Assembly: GCA_015075625.1 (NCBI GenBank)
Contig: JABTTZ010000002.1
Span: forward strand, 496,001 to 560,000
Origin: Anaerolineales bacterium
GTDB lineage: Bacteria; Chloroflexota; Anaerolineae; Aggregatilineales; UBA2796
Length of the DNA stretch: 64,000 nucleotides
Direction of reading: 5' to 3'
The translations under genes were made by a program, and so were the position numbers. Shown one piece after another: positions 33,503 to 40,404 of this stretch. Numbering within the stretch: position 1 is the stretch's first letter; each line of letters begins with the position of its first letter. The notes under the pieces were generated by a model that had not been told where the DNA came from, ran no database searches, and saw only the letters and a list, made by a program, of their open reading frames with translations.

Positions 33503-34474
33503 CTAATCCGACCAATGGGTAGGACGCCGCACCCATCGGTGTTTCCGCAGTTCCGCCATCAGCGCTTCTGGCAGCGCCGTTCCATCGCTCACGGCGCAGT
33601 TTGCCTCCACATTTTTCAGCTTGCGCATCCCCGGAATAATCGTGCTGACCGTCGGATTCGCCAAAATGAACCGCAGCGCCATCTCCGCCATTGTCATGCC
33701 CACTGGCACAAGCGGACGCAGAGCCTCCACACGTTCTATGGTGGGAATCAGGTTTTCTGCCACGAAATAGGTACTGCGCCAGTCTTCCTTTGGAAAGGTT
33801 GTCTCTTTCGTCAGAGTTCCTACCAAACTGCCCTCGTCAAACGGCACGCGGGCAATAACCGCCACATTGTGCCGCGCACACGCTGGAAAGAGCGCATCTT
33901 CGGGGTTCTGGTCAAAGATGTTGTAGATCACCTGTACGGCATCGACCAAGCCCGTTTCCAATGCCTTCAAGACGTTCTCCGGCTCCCAACGGTTGACGCT
34001 GATCCCAAAGGCGGCAATCTTCCCCGCTGCCTTTAAGTCTTGGGCGGCACGCTGCCAGCCCTCATCGCTCGCCCAGTTGTCATGCCACACGTGAAGCTGC
34101 GTTAGGGACATGTGTTCAACGCCCATGTTTTTCAGGGATGTTTCGGTGTAGGCAACGATATGATCGTAGGGAAAGACTTCCTCAACAGCATAGTCCGCAC
34201 GGGCGGGCCACTGCCTATTTTTCGGGGGGACTTTTGTCGCCGTGTAGAGCGTCTGGTTGGGGTATGCCTTCACAATCTGCCCTAGCAAACCCTCGCTATG
34301 CCCTTCGCCATAGGCAAAGGCGGTATCAAAAAAGTTACAACCCAACTCCACCGAACGGCGCAACGATGCCAACGATTCAGCGTCGTCCGATTCCGTCCAA
34401 CCGCCCATTCCCCACATTCCATAGCCCATCTCGCTGACCTGCCAGCCCATTCGTCCAAATGTCCGGTAACGCAT
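33503..34474 (-). CDS. Aldo/keto reductase
   Basis: A 323-residue NADPH-dependent oxidoreductase with a TIM-barrel fold. The N-terminus MRYRTFGRMGWQVSEMGYG is typical. The catalytic Asp and Tyr are in FFDTAFAYGEGHSE, Lys in TKVPP and His in LHVWHDNW. GISVNRWEP and the C-terminal STIIPGMRKLKNVEAN bind the cofactor. Substrate unknown. It is monocistronic here; the AKR at the right end of the window is a separate gene. Confidence 0.9.
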   Translation of the reverse strand: MRYRTFGRMGWQVSEMGYGMWGMGGWTESDDAESLASLRRSVELGCNFFDTAFAYGEGHSEGLLGQIVKAYPNQTLYTATKVPPKNRQWPARADYAVEEVFPYDHIVAYTETSLKNMGVEHMSLTQLHVWHDNWASDEGWQRAAQDLKAAGKIAAFGISVNRWEPENVLKALETGLVDAVQVIYNIFDQNPEDALFPACARHNVAVIARVPFDEGSLVGTLTKETTFPKEDWRSTYFVAENLIPTIERVEALRPLVPVGMTMAEMALRFILANPTVSTIIPGMRKLKNVEANCAVSDGTALPEALMAELRKHRWVRRPTHWSD

Positions 34475-34569
34475 TGCTGAAAAACTCCCTCATTTGTTGG
34501 TTGACGCTTAAAAGAAAGTGCGGTTAAAATGCCCACGATGCGCACATTCAGAAAGGGCTTGAAGTACAC

Positions 34570-34902
34570 ATGACGGCGAACTATACCGCAGACCGTTTCG
34601 GAAGGGGCGATTCGCAACCATTCTCGCATGGGGATGCCGAAGTGGGCAGCCTGTTGGCAGCCGCTGACGCCCCCGACCTTCAAGAATGGCTCGATGCCCT
34701 GGAGGAGGAGGCTCTAAAGCCTGTTTTTGCTGCCCTATCCGGCGCCTATGATGATGATGCCGATGAGGATGACGACGACCTCGACGACGATTTCGATGAC
34801 GATGACGATTTCGATGACGATGACGATTTCGATGATGACGACGATGATTTCGATGACGACGACGATTTCGATGACGACGAGGACGACGACGACGATCTCT
34901 AA
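34570..34902 (+). CDS. Small protein with poly-aspartate tail
   Basis: 110 residues. Residues 1-60 form a short, mixed helical segment (LLAAADAPDLQEWLDALEEEALKPVFAAL) and the last 50 are almost only Asp with regularly spaced Phe (units of FDDDDD), encoded by GAT/GAC repeats. The acidic tail should bind cations or basic proteins, or act as an electrostatic brush (inference). A similar layout occurs in RNA-polymerase delta-like acidic proteins, but the delta domain is not recognisable. A hairpin GGTGGG/CCCACC follows the stop. Confidence 0.6.
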   Translation: MTANYTADRFGRGDSQPFSHGDAEVGSLLAAADAPDLQEWLDALEEEALKPVFAALSGAYDDDADEDDDDLDDDFDDDDDFDDDDDFDDDDDDFDDDDDFDDDEDDDDDL

Positions 34903-34961
34903 ACGGCGGTGTCCTTATAGGGTGGGCAGCCAAACCCACCCACCACCGAGAAGGTCTGTCG

Positions 34962-35126
34962 TATCTCATTTTTCAAAGCGATTTCGCCATGATTGGTTGA
35001 CAGTCCCCCTCATCAGGCTATACTTGTTGATGGGGCAGGCTGTCGTCGTGAACTAAAAAAACAACTCAGCCCGTAACTTCTTGTAAGCAGGCTGATTGCA
35101 GTCCAATCAGCGAGGGTACTGCAATT
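34962..35126 (+). promoter_or_regulatory. Type-C promoter/leader element, copy 3, driving glgA
   Basis: The best copy. TTGACA (34997-35002), 16 nt, TATACT (35019-35024) form a near-consensus sigma-70 promoter. The leader of about 95 nt carries CTTCTTGTAAGCAG and the hairpin CTGATTG-CAGTC-CAATCAG (35092-35110), in which a G-C pair of the other copies is replaced by A-T. GAGGG follows, and the conserved end TACTGCAATT directly abuts the glgA ATG, so the element provides the ribosome-binding site. Confidence 0.72.
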
Positions 35127-36602
35127 ATGAATGTCTTGTTTGCAGCGGCAGAAGCCGCCCCCTTTGCCAAAGCCGGCGGTCTTGCCGATGTAGTTGGAAG
35201 TCTGCCAAAATACCTCCGCAAGCAAGGCGTTGATGCGCGGGTGATGATGCCGCTGCACGGCTCAATTTCCCGCGCCAAATATGGGATCGACTACGCCTTT
35301 TCCTTCCGTCACCCTCGGCGGCGCGGCGTTGCCGATATTCACGTCCACCACACCTATTACGACAGTGTTCCCTACTATTTTGTCGAAACCTTTCCCTTTT
35401 TTGGGCAGGGTGGCTCGCTCTACACTGATTGGGCGTGGGATGTCCAGCGCTTTATTCACCTCGGTGAACTCGTTCAATCCCTCGCGTGGCAGCTTCGCTA
35501 TGGTGCGGGCGGCACACGTCCATGGTTTCCCGATGTGATTCACATTCACGATTGGCACACAGCGTTGGCGTCATTCTTGCTCAGCACCAGCCGAGGCGAC
35601 CCCGCCTGGCGGGAGATGGGCAGCGTCCTCACCATCCATAACATGGGCTACCAAGGTCCCTACGCGGGACCCTTCCTTGCCGATGCAGGTATTCCCCCCG
35701 CCCAACACCCCGACCTGCTCTACCAAAACAAGAGCGATAACTTGCTTGCCATTGGGCTTGCCTATAGCGATGTGATCACGGCGGTCAGCCCGCGCTATGC
35801 CCTTGAGATTCAATATGAGCGCTTCGGTGAGGGCTTGGAAGGCATTGTCAAAGTTCGCAACTACACCGACGATGTGATCGGCATTCTGAACGGCTTGGAC
35901 ACCGAACGCAACAACCCCGCTACCGATCCGGCGCTCCCCCATCACTTCAGCGCGGCAAGTGTTGCCAAAGAGCGCCCGCTGAACAAAGCAGCGCTCCAAG
36001 CCCAGTTGAGCTTACCCATCCGCCCCGATGTCCCCCTCATCGGGATTGTCTCCCGTCTGACGGCACAAAAGGGCTTTGATCTAGCCCTTCCTGCCCTGTG
36101 GACGATGCTGGCAGAAGATGATATTCAGGTCGTTGTCTTGGGCAGCGGCGAAAGTGCCCAAGAATATGAGTTCCGCCTGCTGGATAACCGCTTCCCCGAC
36201 AAACTTCGCGCCATCATCGGCTATGACGGCATCCTCGCCCAGCGCATTTATGGCGGAACGGATTTGTTCCTCATGCCAAGCCGCTACGAACCGTGCGGGA
36301 CGAGTCAGATGTTGGCGATGCGCTATGGCTCACTGCCCATCGTGCGGGAGACGGGCGGGCTGGCGGATACCGTCCAAAATTACGACGGTGGGGATGGAGC
36401 GCAAGGGACGGGCTTTATCTTTCTGTGGGAAACGCCTGATGCCGTACTGAACACCACGCGGTGGGCAGTGACCACCTACCGCAACAACCCGAAGGCATTT
36501 GCCCGAATGCAGCAGCGCGGCATGACGATGGATTTCAGTTGGGACAAAAGTGCCGGGGAATACATTGCCGTCTATGAACGGGCGATGGCGAAACACCGCT
36601 AA
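35127..36602 (+). CDS. glgA: Glycogen synthase (ADP-glucose type)
   Basis: A 491-residue GT5 enzyme that elongates alpha-1,4-glucan from ADP-glucose. The N-terminal KAGGL substrate loop (residues 15-19), HIHDWHTAL and the C-terminal SRYEPCGTSQMLAMRYGSLPIVRETGG region with its catalytic Glu are all present, as is IVSRLTAQKG. Length matches GlgA (about 480). Expression appears to come from the type-C element that ends at its start codon. No other glg gene is in the window. Confidence 0.95.
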   Translation: MNVLFAAAEAAPFAKAGGLADVVGSLPKYLRKQGVDARVMMPLHGSISRAKYGIDYAFSFRHPRRRGVADIHVHHTYYDSVPYYFVETFPFFGQGGSLYTDWAWDVQRFIHLGELVQSLAWQLRYGAGGTRPWFPDVIHIHDWHTALASFLLSTSRGDPAWREMGSVLTIHNMGYQGPYAGPFLADAGIPPAQHPDLLYQNKSDNLLAIGLAYSDVITAVSPRYALEIQYERFGEGLEGIVKVRNYTDDVIGILNGLDTERNNPATDPALPHHFSAASVAKERPLNKAALQAQLSLPIRPDVPLIGIVSRLTAQKGFDLALPALWTMLAEDDIQVVVLGSGESAQEYEFRLLDNRFPDKLRAIIGYDGILAQRIYGGTDLFLMPSRYEPCGTSQMLAMRYGSLPIVRETGGLADTVQNYDGGDGAQGTGFIFLWETPDAVLNTTRWAVTTYRNNPKAFARMQQRGMTMDFSWDKSAGEYIAVYERAMAKHR

Positions 36603-36622
36603 CACCCTATCCCGCCACTCGC

Positions 36623-36649
36623 TTAACGGTGTTAAGTTAACGCCGTTAA
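36623..36649. terminator. 13-bp AT/GC hairpin between glgA and tRNA-Val
   Basis: TTAACGGTGTTAA and TTAACGCCGTTAA pair along 13 positions with one G-U and a 1-nt apex (likely opening to a larger loop). It lies between the convergent glgA and tRNA-Val and could terminate both, though there is no long U-tract. The half-site CCGTTAACGCCGT recurs at about 36782, before mgsA, so an operator role is possible. Confidence 0.4.
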
Positions 36650-36684
36650 ATAAGCTGCATCATATGGCGAGTTTGTTTGGGGAG

Positions 36685-36757
36685 TGGACGTTGAGGGACT
36701 CGAACCCCCGACACTCTCGGTGTAAACGAGATGCTCTGCCAACTGAGCTAAACGTCC
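36685..36757 (-). tRNA. tRNA-Val (anticodon TAC)
   Basis: A 73-nt cloverleaf on the minus strand. Acceptor arms are GGACGTT and AACGTCC with discriminator A. The D arm is GCTC/GAGC with loop AGTTGGCA. The anticodon arm TCTCG/CGAGA encloses TTTACAC, anticodon TAC. The T loop is TTCGAGT. No CCA is encoded. Confidence 0.95.
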
Positions 36758-36822
36758 GTACACCCCTGCATTATACGATTGCCCGTTAACGCCGTCAAGT
36801 TGGATCAGGATGCATCACAAGG

Positions 36823-37212
36823 ATGGCTCAAATCGCTATGCCCACCAAATCAATCGCCCTGATCGCCCACGACGGCAAAAAAGACGAGATGGAGGCGTTT
36901 GCTAAGACGCACCGCGACCAACTTGCCCGCTACACACTGGTTGCCACCGCCACAACCGGCGCACGGATCGAGGCGATAACGGGGCTGACCATCCAAAAGA
37001 TGCTCTCGGGACCGCGAGGCGGCGATGCGCAAATCGCGGCGATGGTGGCAGAGGGCAAGATTGAAGCGGTCTTTTTTTTCATTGATCCGCTTGCCGCCCA
37101 ACCGCACGACCCCGACATTCAAGGCTTGCTGCGCATTTGCAACGTCCATGACGTGCCATTGGCGACGAACCCGGCGACAGCAGCCTTTATCATTGGCACG
37201 AAGGCACTCTAA
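36823..37212 (+). CDS. mgsA: Methylglyoxal synthase
   Basis: A 129-residue enzyme that converts dihydroxyacetone phosphate to methylglyoxal and phosphate, a glycolytic bypass under phosphate stress. Signatures are IALIAHDGKK, TLVATATTGARI, SGPRGGDAQIAAMV (phosphate binding, catalytic Asp68), FFFIDPLAAQPHDPDI and RICNVHDVPLATNPATA. An in-frame ATG at 36838 is an equally plausible start because the ribosome-binding site fits it better. It is followed 20 bp later by an SDR gene. Confidence 0.94.
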   Translation: MAQIAMPTKSIALIAHDGKKDEMEAFAKTHRDQLARYTLVATATTGARIEAITGLTIQKMLSGPRGGDAQIAAMVAEGKIEAVFFFIDPLAAQPHDPDIQGLLRICNVHDVPLATNPATAAFIIGTKAL

Positions 37213-37232
37213 CAGGCACTCAATAAATCACC

Positions 37233-38030
37233 ATGACAGCAAATACCGAAAAATTGATTCACTCCATGCTCGATCTGTCGGGCAAGACAGCGCTGATCAC
37301 GGGCGCAAGCCGAGGGATCGGCGCGGCGACAGCGGAACTTTTGGGGGCGGCGGGCGCCAACCTGATCCTGTGCAGCCGGAACATCGACGTGAAAAGCACG
37401 ACAGCGCGGTACGAGGATCGTTATGGGCGGAAGCCCATCGTGGCGCAGGCGGATGTGGGCGATGCGGCGGCGTTCTGGCACATTTTGGAGAGCGCCCGTG
37501 ATCGCTTTGGGGGCATTGATATTCTCGTCAACAACGCGGCGATGAATGCCACCGGGGATTTGCTGGAAACGGAGGAAGAGGCATGGCTGAACGTCCTGAA
37601 GGTGAACCTGATCGGGATTAGCCGCCTGTGCAACCTGATTGTCCCCGATATGATGGCGAAAAAATGGGGACGGATCATCAACATTTCCTCGAATTTGGGG
37701 CAGTTTGCCCTGAAGGGGAAAGGGGTGTACTCAGCGGCGAAGGCGGGGCTAATCCAACTGACGCGGAACATGGCGCTGGAATGGGCGTCTTACGGCATTT
37801 TGGTGAACGACATTGCGGCGGGGGCGATCAACACAGACATGAGCGCCGCCTCAGAAGGATCGTTCGTCCGCGATTACAGTCAGATCGCCCGCTCTATCCT
37901 CGTGGGGCGGTTGGGCGATCCAACGGAGATTGCACAGGTGGTTCTGTTTTTGGCGTCGCCCATGTCCACCTATATCACCGGACAGTCGATTGTCGTTGAT
38001 GGTGGGGCGAGCATCTGGTTTGCCCATTAA
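37233..38030 (+). CDS. Short-chain dehydrogenase/reductase
   Basis: A 265-residue classical SDR. The cofactor motif TGASRGIG lies at about residues 23-30, followed by NNAAMN, the catalytic Ser in INISSNLG, and Tyr/Lys in YSAAKAG. The C-terminus ITGQSIVVDGGASIWFAH is typical of FabG-like members. A FabG-type ketoacyl reductase or a gluconate/3-oxo sugar reductase are both possible. The start may be at 37266 (MLDLSGKTALITGA). Likely co-transcribed with mgsA. Confidence 0.9.
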   Translation: MTANTEKLIHSMLDLSGKTALITGASRGIGAATAELLGAAGANLILCSRNIDVKSTTARYEDRYGRKPIVAQADVGDAAAFWHILESARDRFGGIDILVNNAAMNATGDLLETEEEAWLNVLKVNLIGISRLCNLIVPDMMAKKWGRIINISSNLGQFALKGKGVYSAAKAGLIQLTRNMALEWASYGILVNDIAAGAINTDMSAASEGSFVRDYSQIARSILVGRLGDPTEIAQVVLFLASPMSTYITGQSIVVDGGASIWFAH

Positions 38031-38054
38031 GGGCAGTGTCCGCTGCAACTTCAA

Positions 38055-38215
38055 CGACGAATAGGACTTACCTAGTTGAACGTGTTTACCCCGTATTGAT
38101 CGAAAGAGCTAGCTTGAGGGGGAAGCCCCCTCGAAAAATGGATTTCCCCTTCTCCCAGTGGGAGCAGGTACGCACCGAAGGCAGGTCGCGGGGGGGATGA
38201 GGGCAAGTGCGTAAC
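38055..38215. repeat. Two-hairpin repeat, homologous to the copy at 53400-53545
   Basis: This stretch aligns with the reverse complement of about 53400-53545. Shared parts include GTATT-ATCGAAAG, then GGGGGAAGCCCCCTC, AAAAATGGATT, CCCCTTCTCCCAGTGGGAG and a CCGAAGGC-GGTCGC-GGGGG block. Two G/C hairpins dominate. The rest of the gap (38216-38412) shows only short palindromes such as CTGTAGGGCGTCCCTACAG and no gene. Confidence 0.65.
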
Positions 38216-38412
38216 GCCTAAGGGGATGCCCGTGAGCGCTTTGCAGCGCAGCGGTCGGTTTCAAGCCGTTGGACGCACCACCGCTCATGCCACTTTATTG
38301 ACCTGGTTACCGAGGAGGGGGGATCATCGGCGCGGACGCTCTGTAGGGCGTCCCTACAGGGGTGCGGGGAGGCTAATCGTTCTTGGTGGGCAGCCAAACT
38401 TTCGTCCGATTC

Positions 38413-38441
38413 TTGACGGCAGGCGGGTTCTCCACTACAAT
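38413..38441 (+). promoter_or_regulatory. Sigma-70-like promoter of ffh
   Basis: TTGACG at 38413-38418 and TACAAT at 38436-38441 are separated by 17 nt, about 30 nt upstream of the ffh ATG. Confidence 0.6.
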
Positions 38442-38471
38442 GCGCGGACGCGGTAGGGAAACCCTAAAATC

Positions 38472-39842
38472 ATGTTTGAAAGCCTCAGCAACAAACTTCA
38501 GACCATTTTTGACCGTCTGGCACAGCGCGGCGTCCTCACTGAAGGGGATGTCGATACAGCGCTGCGCGAGGTGCGTTTGGCGCTGCTGGAAGCGGACGTT
38601 AGCCTTGCTGTGGCAAAGGATTTTATCCGCCGCGTGAAGGAACGCGCTGTTGGGGCAGAGGTGCTGAAAGCGCTGAAACCCGGACAGATGGTGATCAAGA
38701 TCGTTCATGAAGAACTTCTAGCGACTCTTGGCGAACCGGGCAAACTGAACCTGAATGGACCGTCCCCCCGCGTGATCATGCTCGTGGGGCTTCAGGGATC
38801 GGGCAAGACGACCACCGCCGCGAAACTTGCTGTCCGTATTCGCAAAGACGGACGCCGCCCCTACTTGATTGCCGCTGATACCTATCGTCCTGCCGCTGTT
38901 GACCAATTGAAAACATTGGGCAAGCAGTTGGATGTCCCTGTCTATGAGGAAGGGACGCGGGCAACCCCGCCGGAGATTGCCGAACGAGGGCTGAAGGCGG
39001 CGCGGGAGGCAGGCGCGGGCGTCGTGATCATTGACACCGCCGGACGGTTGCAAATTGATGACCGTCTCATGGACGAACTGGCGCAGATCAAGGCGCGGAC
39101 GCAGCCGGCTGAAATTCTGCTGGTGGCAGACGCCATGACCGGGCAAGAAGCGGTGAAAATTGCCGAGGGCTTTCATGGGCGCATCGGCGTGACAGGGCTG
39201 ATCTTGACGAAACTGGATGGCGACGCACGCGGTGGGGCGGCAATCTCCATGCGGGCGGCGACGGGCGTCCCGATCAAGTTCATGGGCGTTGGCGAGAAGA
39301 CTGACGCGCTGGAAGTTTTTCACCCGGATCGCCTTGCGGATCGCATCTTGGGCATGGGCGATGTCATGTCGCTGATCGAAAAGGCGCAAGAGGCGTTCGA
39401 TGAAAAAGAGGCGGAACGGCTAGGGCGAAAATTCCTTCGGGCAGAATTCAACCTCGAAGATTTTCTCCAGCAGATGCGGCAGGTGAAAAAGATGGGTCCG
39501 ATCAGTTCGCTGTTGGGGATGATCCCTGGCATGGGGCGGCTGAGGGATCAAATCAATAACGAGGAAGCCGATCTCACCTTTCGCAAAATCGAAGCGCTTA
39601 TCTGCTCCATGACGATAGAGGAGCGGCGTAACCCAAAACTTTTAGATGCGAAGCGCAAGAAACGCATCGCACGGGGGGCGGGCTATGTGAACACGGCGAA
39701 AAAGCCGGAGCGCGAGTTAGAGGGCATCCAAGAAATCAACGCGCTGTTAAAGCAGTTCAAAGAAATGCAGCGCATGATGAAAATGATCAAGGGCGGCAAC
39801 ATGGATATGCGCCGCCTGCTAGGGGGTGGTGGGCGAAATTAA
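38472..39842 (+). CDS. ffh: Signal recognition particle protein Ffh
   Basis: A 456-residue SRP54 GTPase that binds signal sequences and 4.5S RNA and targets ribosomes to the membrane receptor FtsY. An N helical domain (1-85) is followed by the G domain with GLQGSGKT (106-113), DTAGRLQ, TKLDGDARGGA and the M domain with the methionine-rich finger and GMIPGMGRL, ending in MQRMMKMIKGGNM. Full length. It is 44 bp upstream of rpsP, a common pairing. FtsY and the SRP RNA are not seen in the window. Confidence 0.97.
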   Translation: MFESLSNKLQTIFDRLAQRGVLTEGDVDTALREVRLALLEADVSLAVAKDFIRRVKERAVGAEVLKALKPGQMVIKIVHEELLATLGEPGKLNLNGPSPRVIMLVGLQGSGKTTTAAKLAVRIRKDGRRPYLIAADTYRPAAVDQLKTLGKQLDVPVYEEGTRATPPEIAERGLKAAREAGAGVVIIDTAGRLQIDDRLMDELAQIKARTQPAEILLVADAMTGQEAVKIAEGFHGRIGVTGLILTKLDGDARGGAAISMRAATGVPIKFMGVGEKTDALEVFHPDRLADRILGMGDVMSLIEKAQEAFDEKEAERLGRKFLRAEFNLEDFLQQMRQVKKMGPISSLLGMIPGMGRLRDQINNEEADLTFRKIEALICSMTIEERRNPKLLDAKRKKRIARGAGYVNTAKKPERELEGIQEINALLKQFKEMQRMMKMIKGGNMDMRRLLGGGGRN

Positions 39843-39886
39843 CCCGCTGCCGCTGCCTTTTCCAGACATACATAGGAGACTTGACC

Positions 39887-40273
39887 TTGGTTCGTATTCG
39901 TTTGCGTCGTATTGGGCTGAAAAAACAGCCAAGCTACCGGATCGTCGTGGCGGAAAAAGAAAGCCCCCGCAATGGCGCGTATATTGAAGTGATTGGCTTC
40001 TATAACCCCCGTACCGAACCCTCAACGGTGAATTTTGAGGAAGATCGGGCGTTGTATTGGCTGAGCAATGGCGCACAGCCGAGCGAAGCCGTTGAGCGGC
40101 TGCTGAAGAACAACGGCACACTGGCACGGTTAGAGCGCTTGCGGAAGGGTGAGGCGATGGCAACCCTTGTTGAGGAAGCCGCCGCCGAAGCCGCCAAGCG
40201 TCCGCCCGTCGTTGCCAAGACGCGCAAGCCCGCCCCGGCAGTTGCCGCCAAGCCAAAGGTCTTGAAAGCCTAA
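39887..40273 (+). CDS. rpsP: 30S ribosomal protein S16
   Basis: The TTG at 39887 is chosen as the start because AGGAGA lies 7 nt upstream and the product then begins with the classical VRIRLRRIGLKKQPSYRIVV. The conserved YNPRTEPSTVNF and W-L-S-GAQPSEAVERLL follow. The protein is about 128 residues, longer than the usual 80-90, with a C-terminal Ala/Lys/Pro-rich basic tail from about residue 90. Such tails occur in several Chloroflexota and Actinobacteria S16 proteins. It is co-transcribed with ffh. Confidence 0.94.
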   Translation: MVRIRLRRIGLKKQPSYRIVVAEKESPRNGAYIEVIGFYNPRTEPSTVNFEEDRALYWLSNGAQPSEAVERLLKNNGTLARLERLRKGEAMATLVEEAAAEAAKRPPVVAKTRKPAPAVAAKPKVLKA

Positions 40274-40302
40274 CCCCGACGGCTATTGTGTGGGGTTGGA
40301 AC

Positions 40303-40345
40303 TGTCGCCCCGGCGCAAAAGCGCCGGGCTGAGATCAGCCCGTTT
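40303..40345 (-). repeat. Partial type-A repeat
   Basis: GTCGCCCCGGCGCAAAAGCGCCGGGCTGAG forms a strong palindrome downstream of rpsP and could serve as its transcription terminator. It belongs to the type-A family in minus orientation. Confidence 0.5.
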
Positions 40346-40404
40346 CTCTGCACCCCGTAGAGGCGGACCTCCACATGGTCGCCCGCCCATTCAATCGCCT
40401 GCCC

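Noticed and set aside
34727-35056. Met/Thr-rich frame overlapping the poly-Asp gene
   Set aside because: Shadow of the GAT/GAC repeat in another frame (ATG ACG units); it runs into the type-C element.
38226-38456. Small frame upstream of ffh
   Set aside because: Arg/Gly-rich translation of G/C palindromes; overlaps the ffh promoter.
38031-38471. SRP 4.5S RNA gene next to ffh
   Set aside because: The expected GGUCAGGUCC and GGAAGCAGCC segments are not present on either strand.
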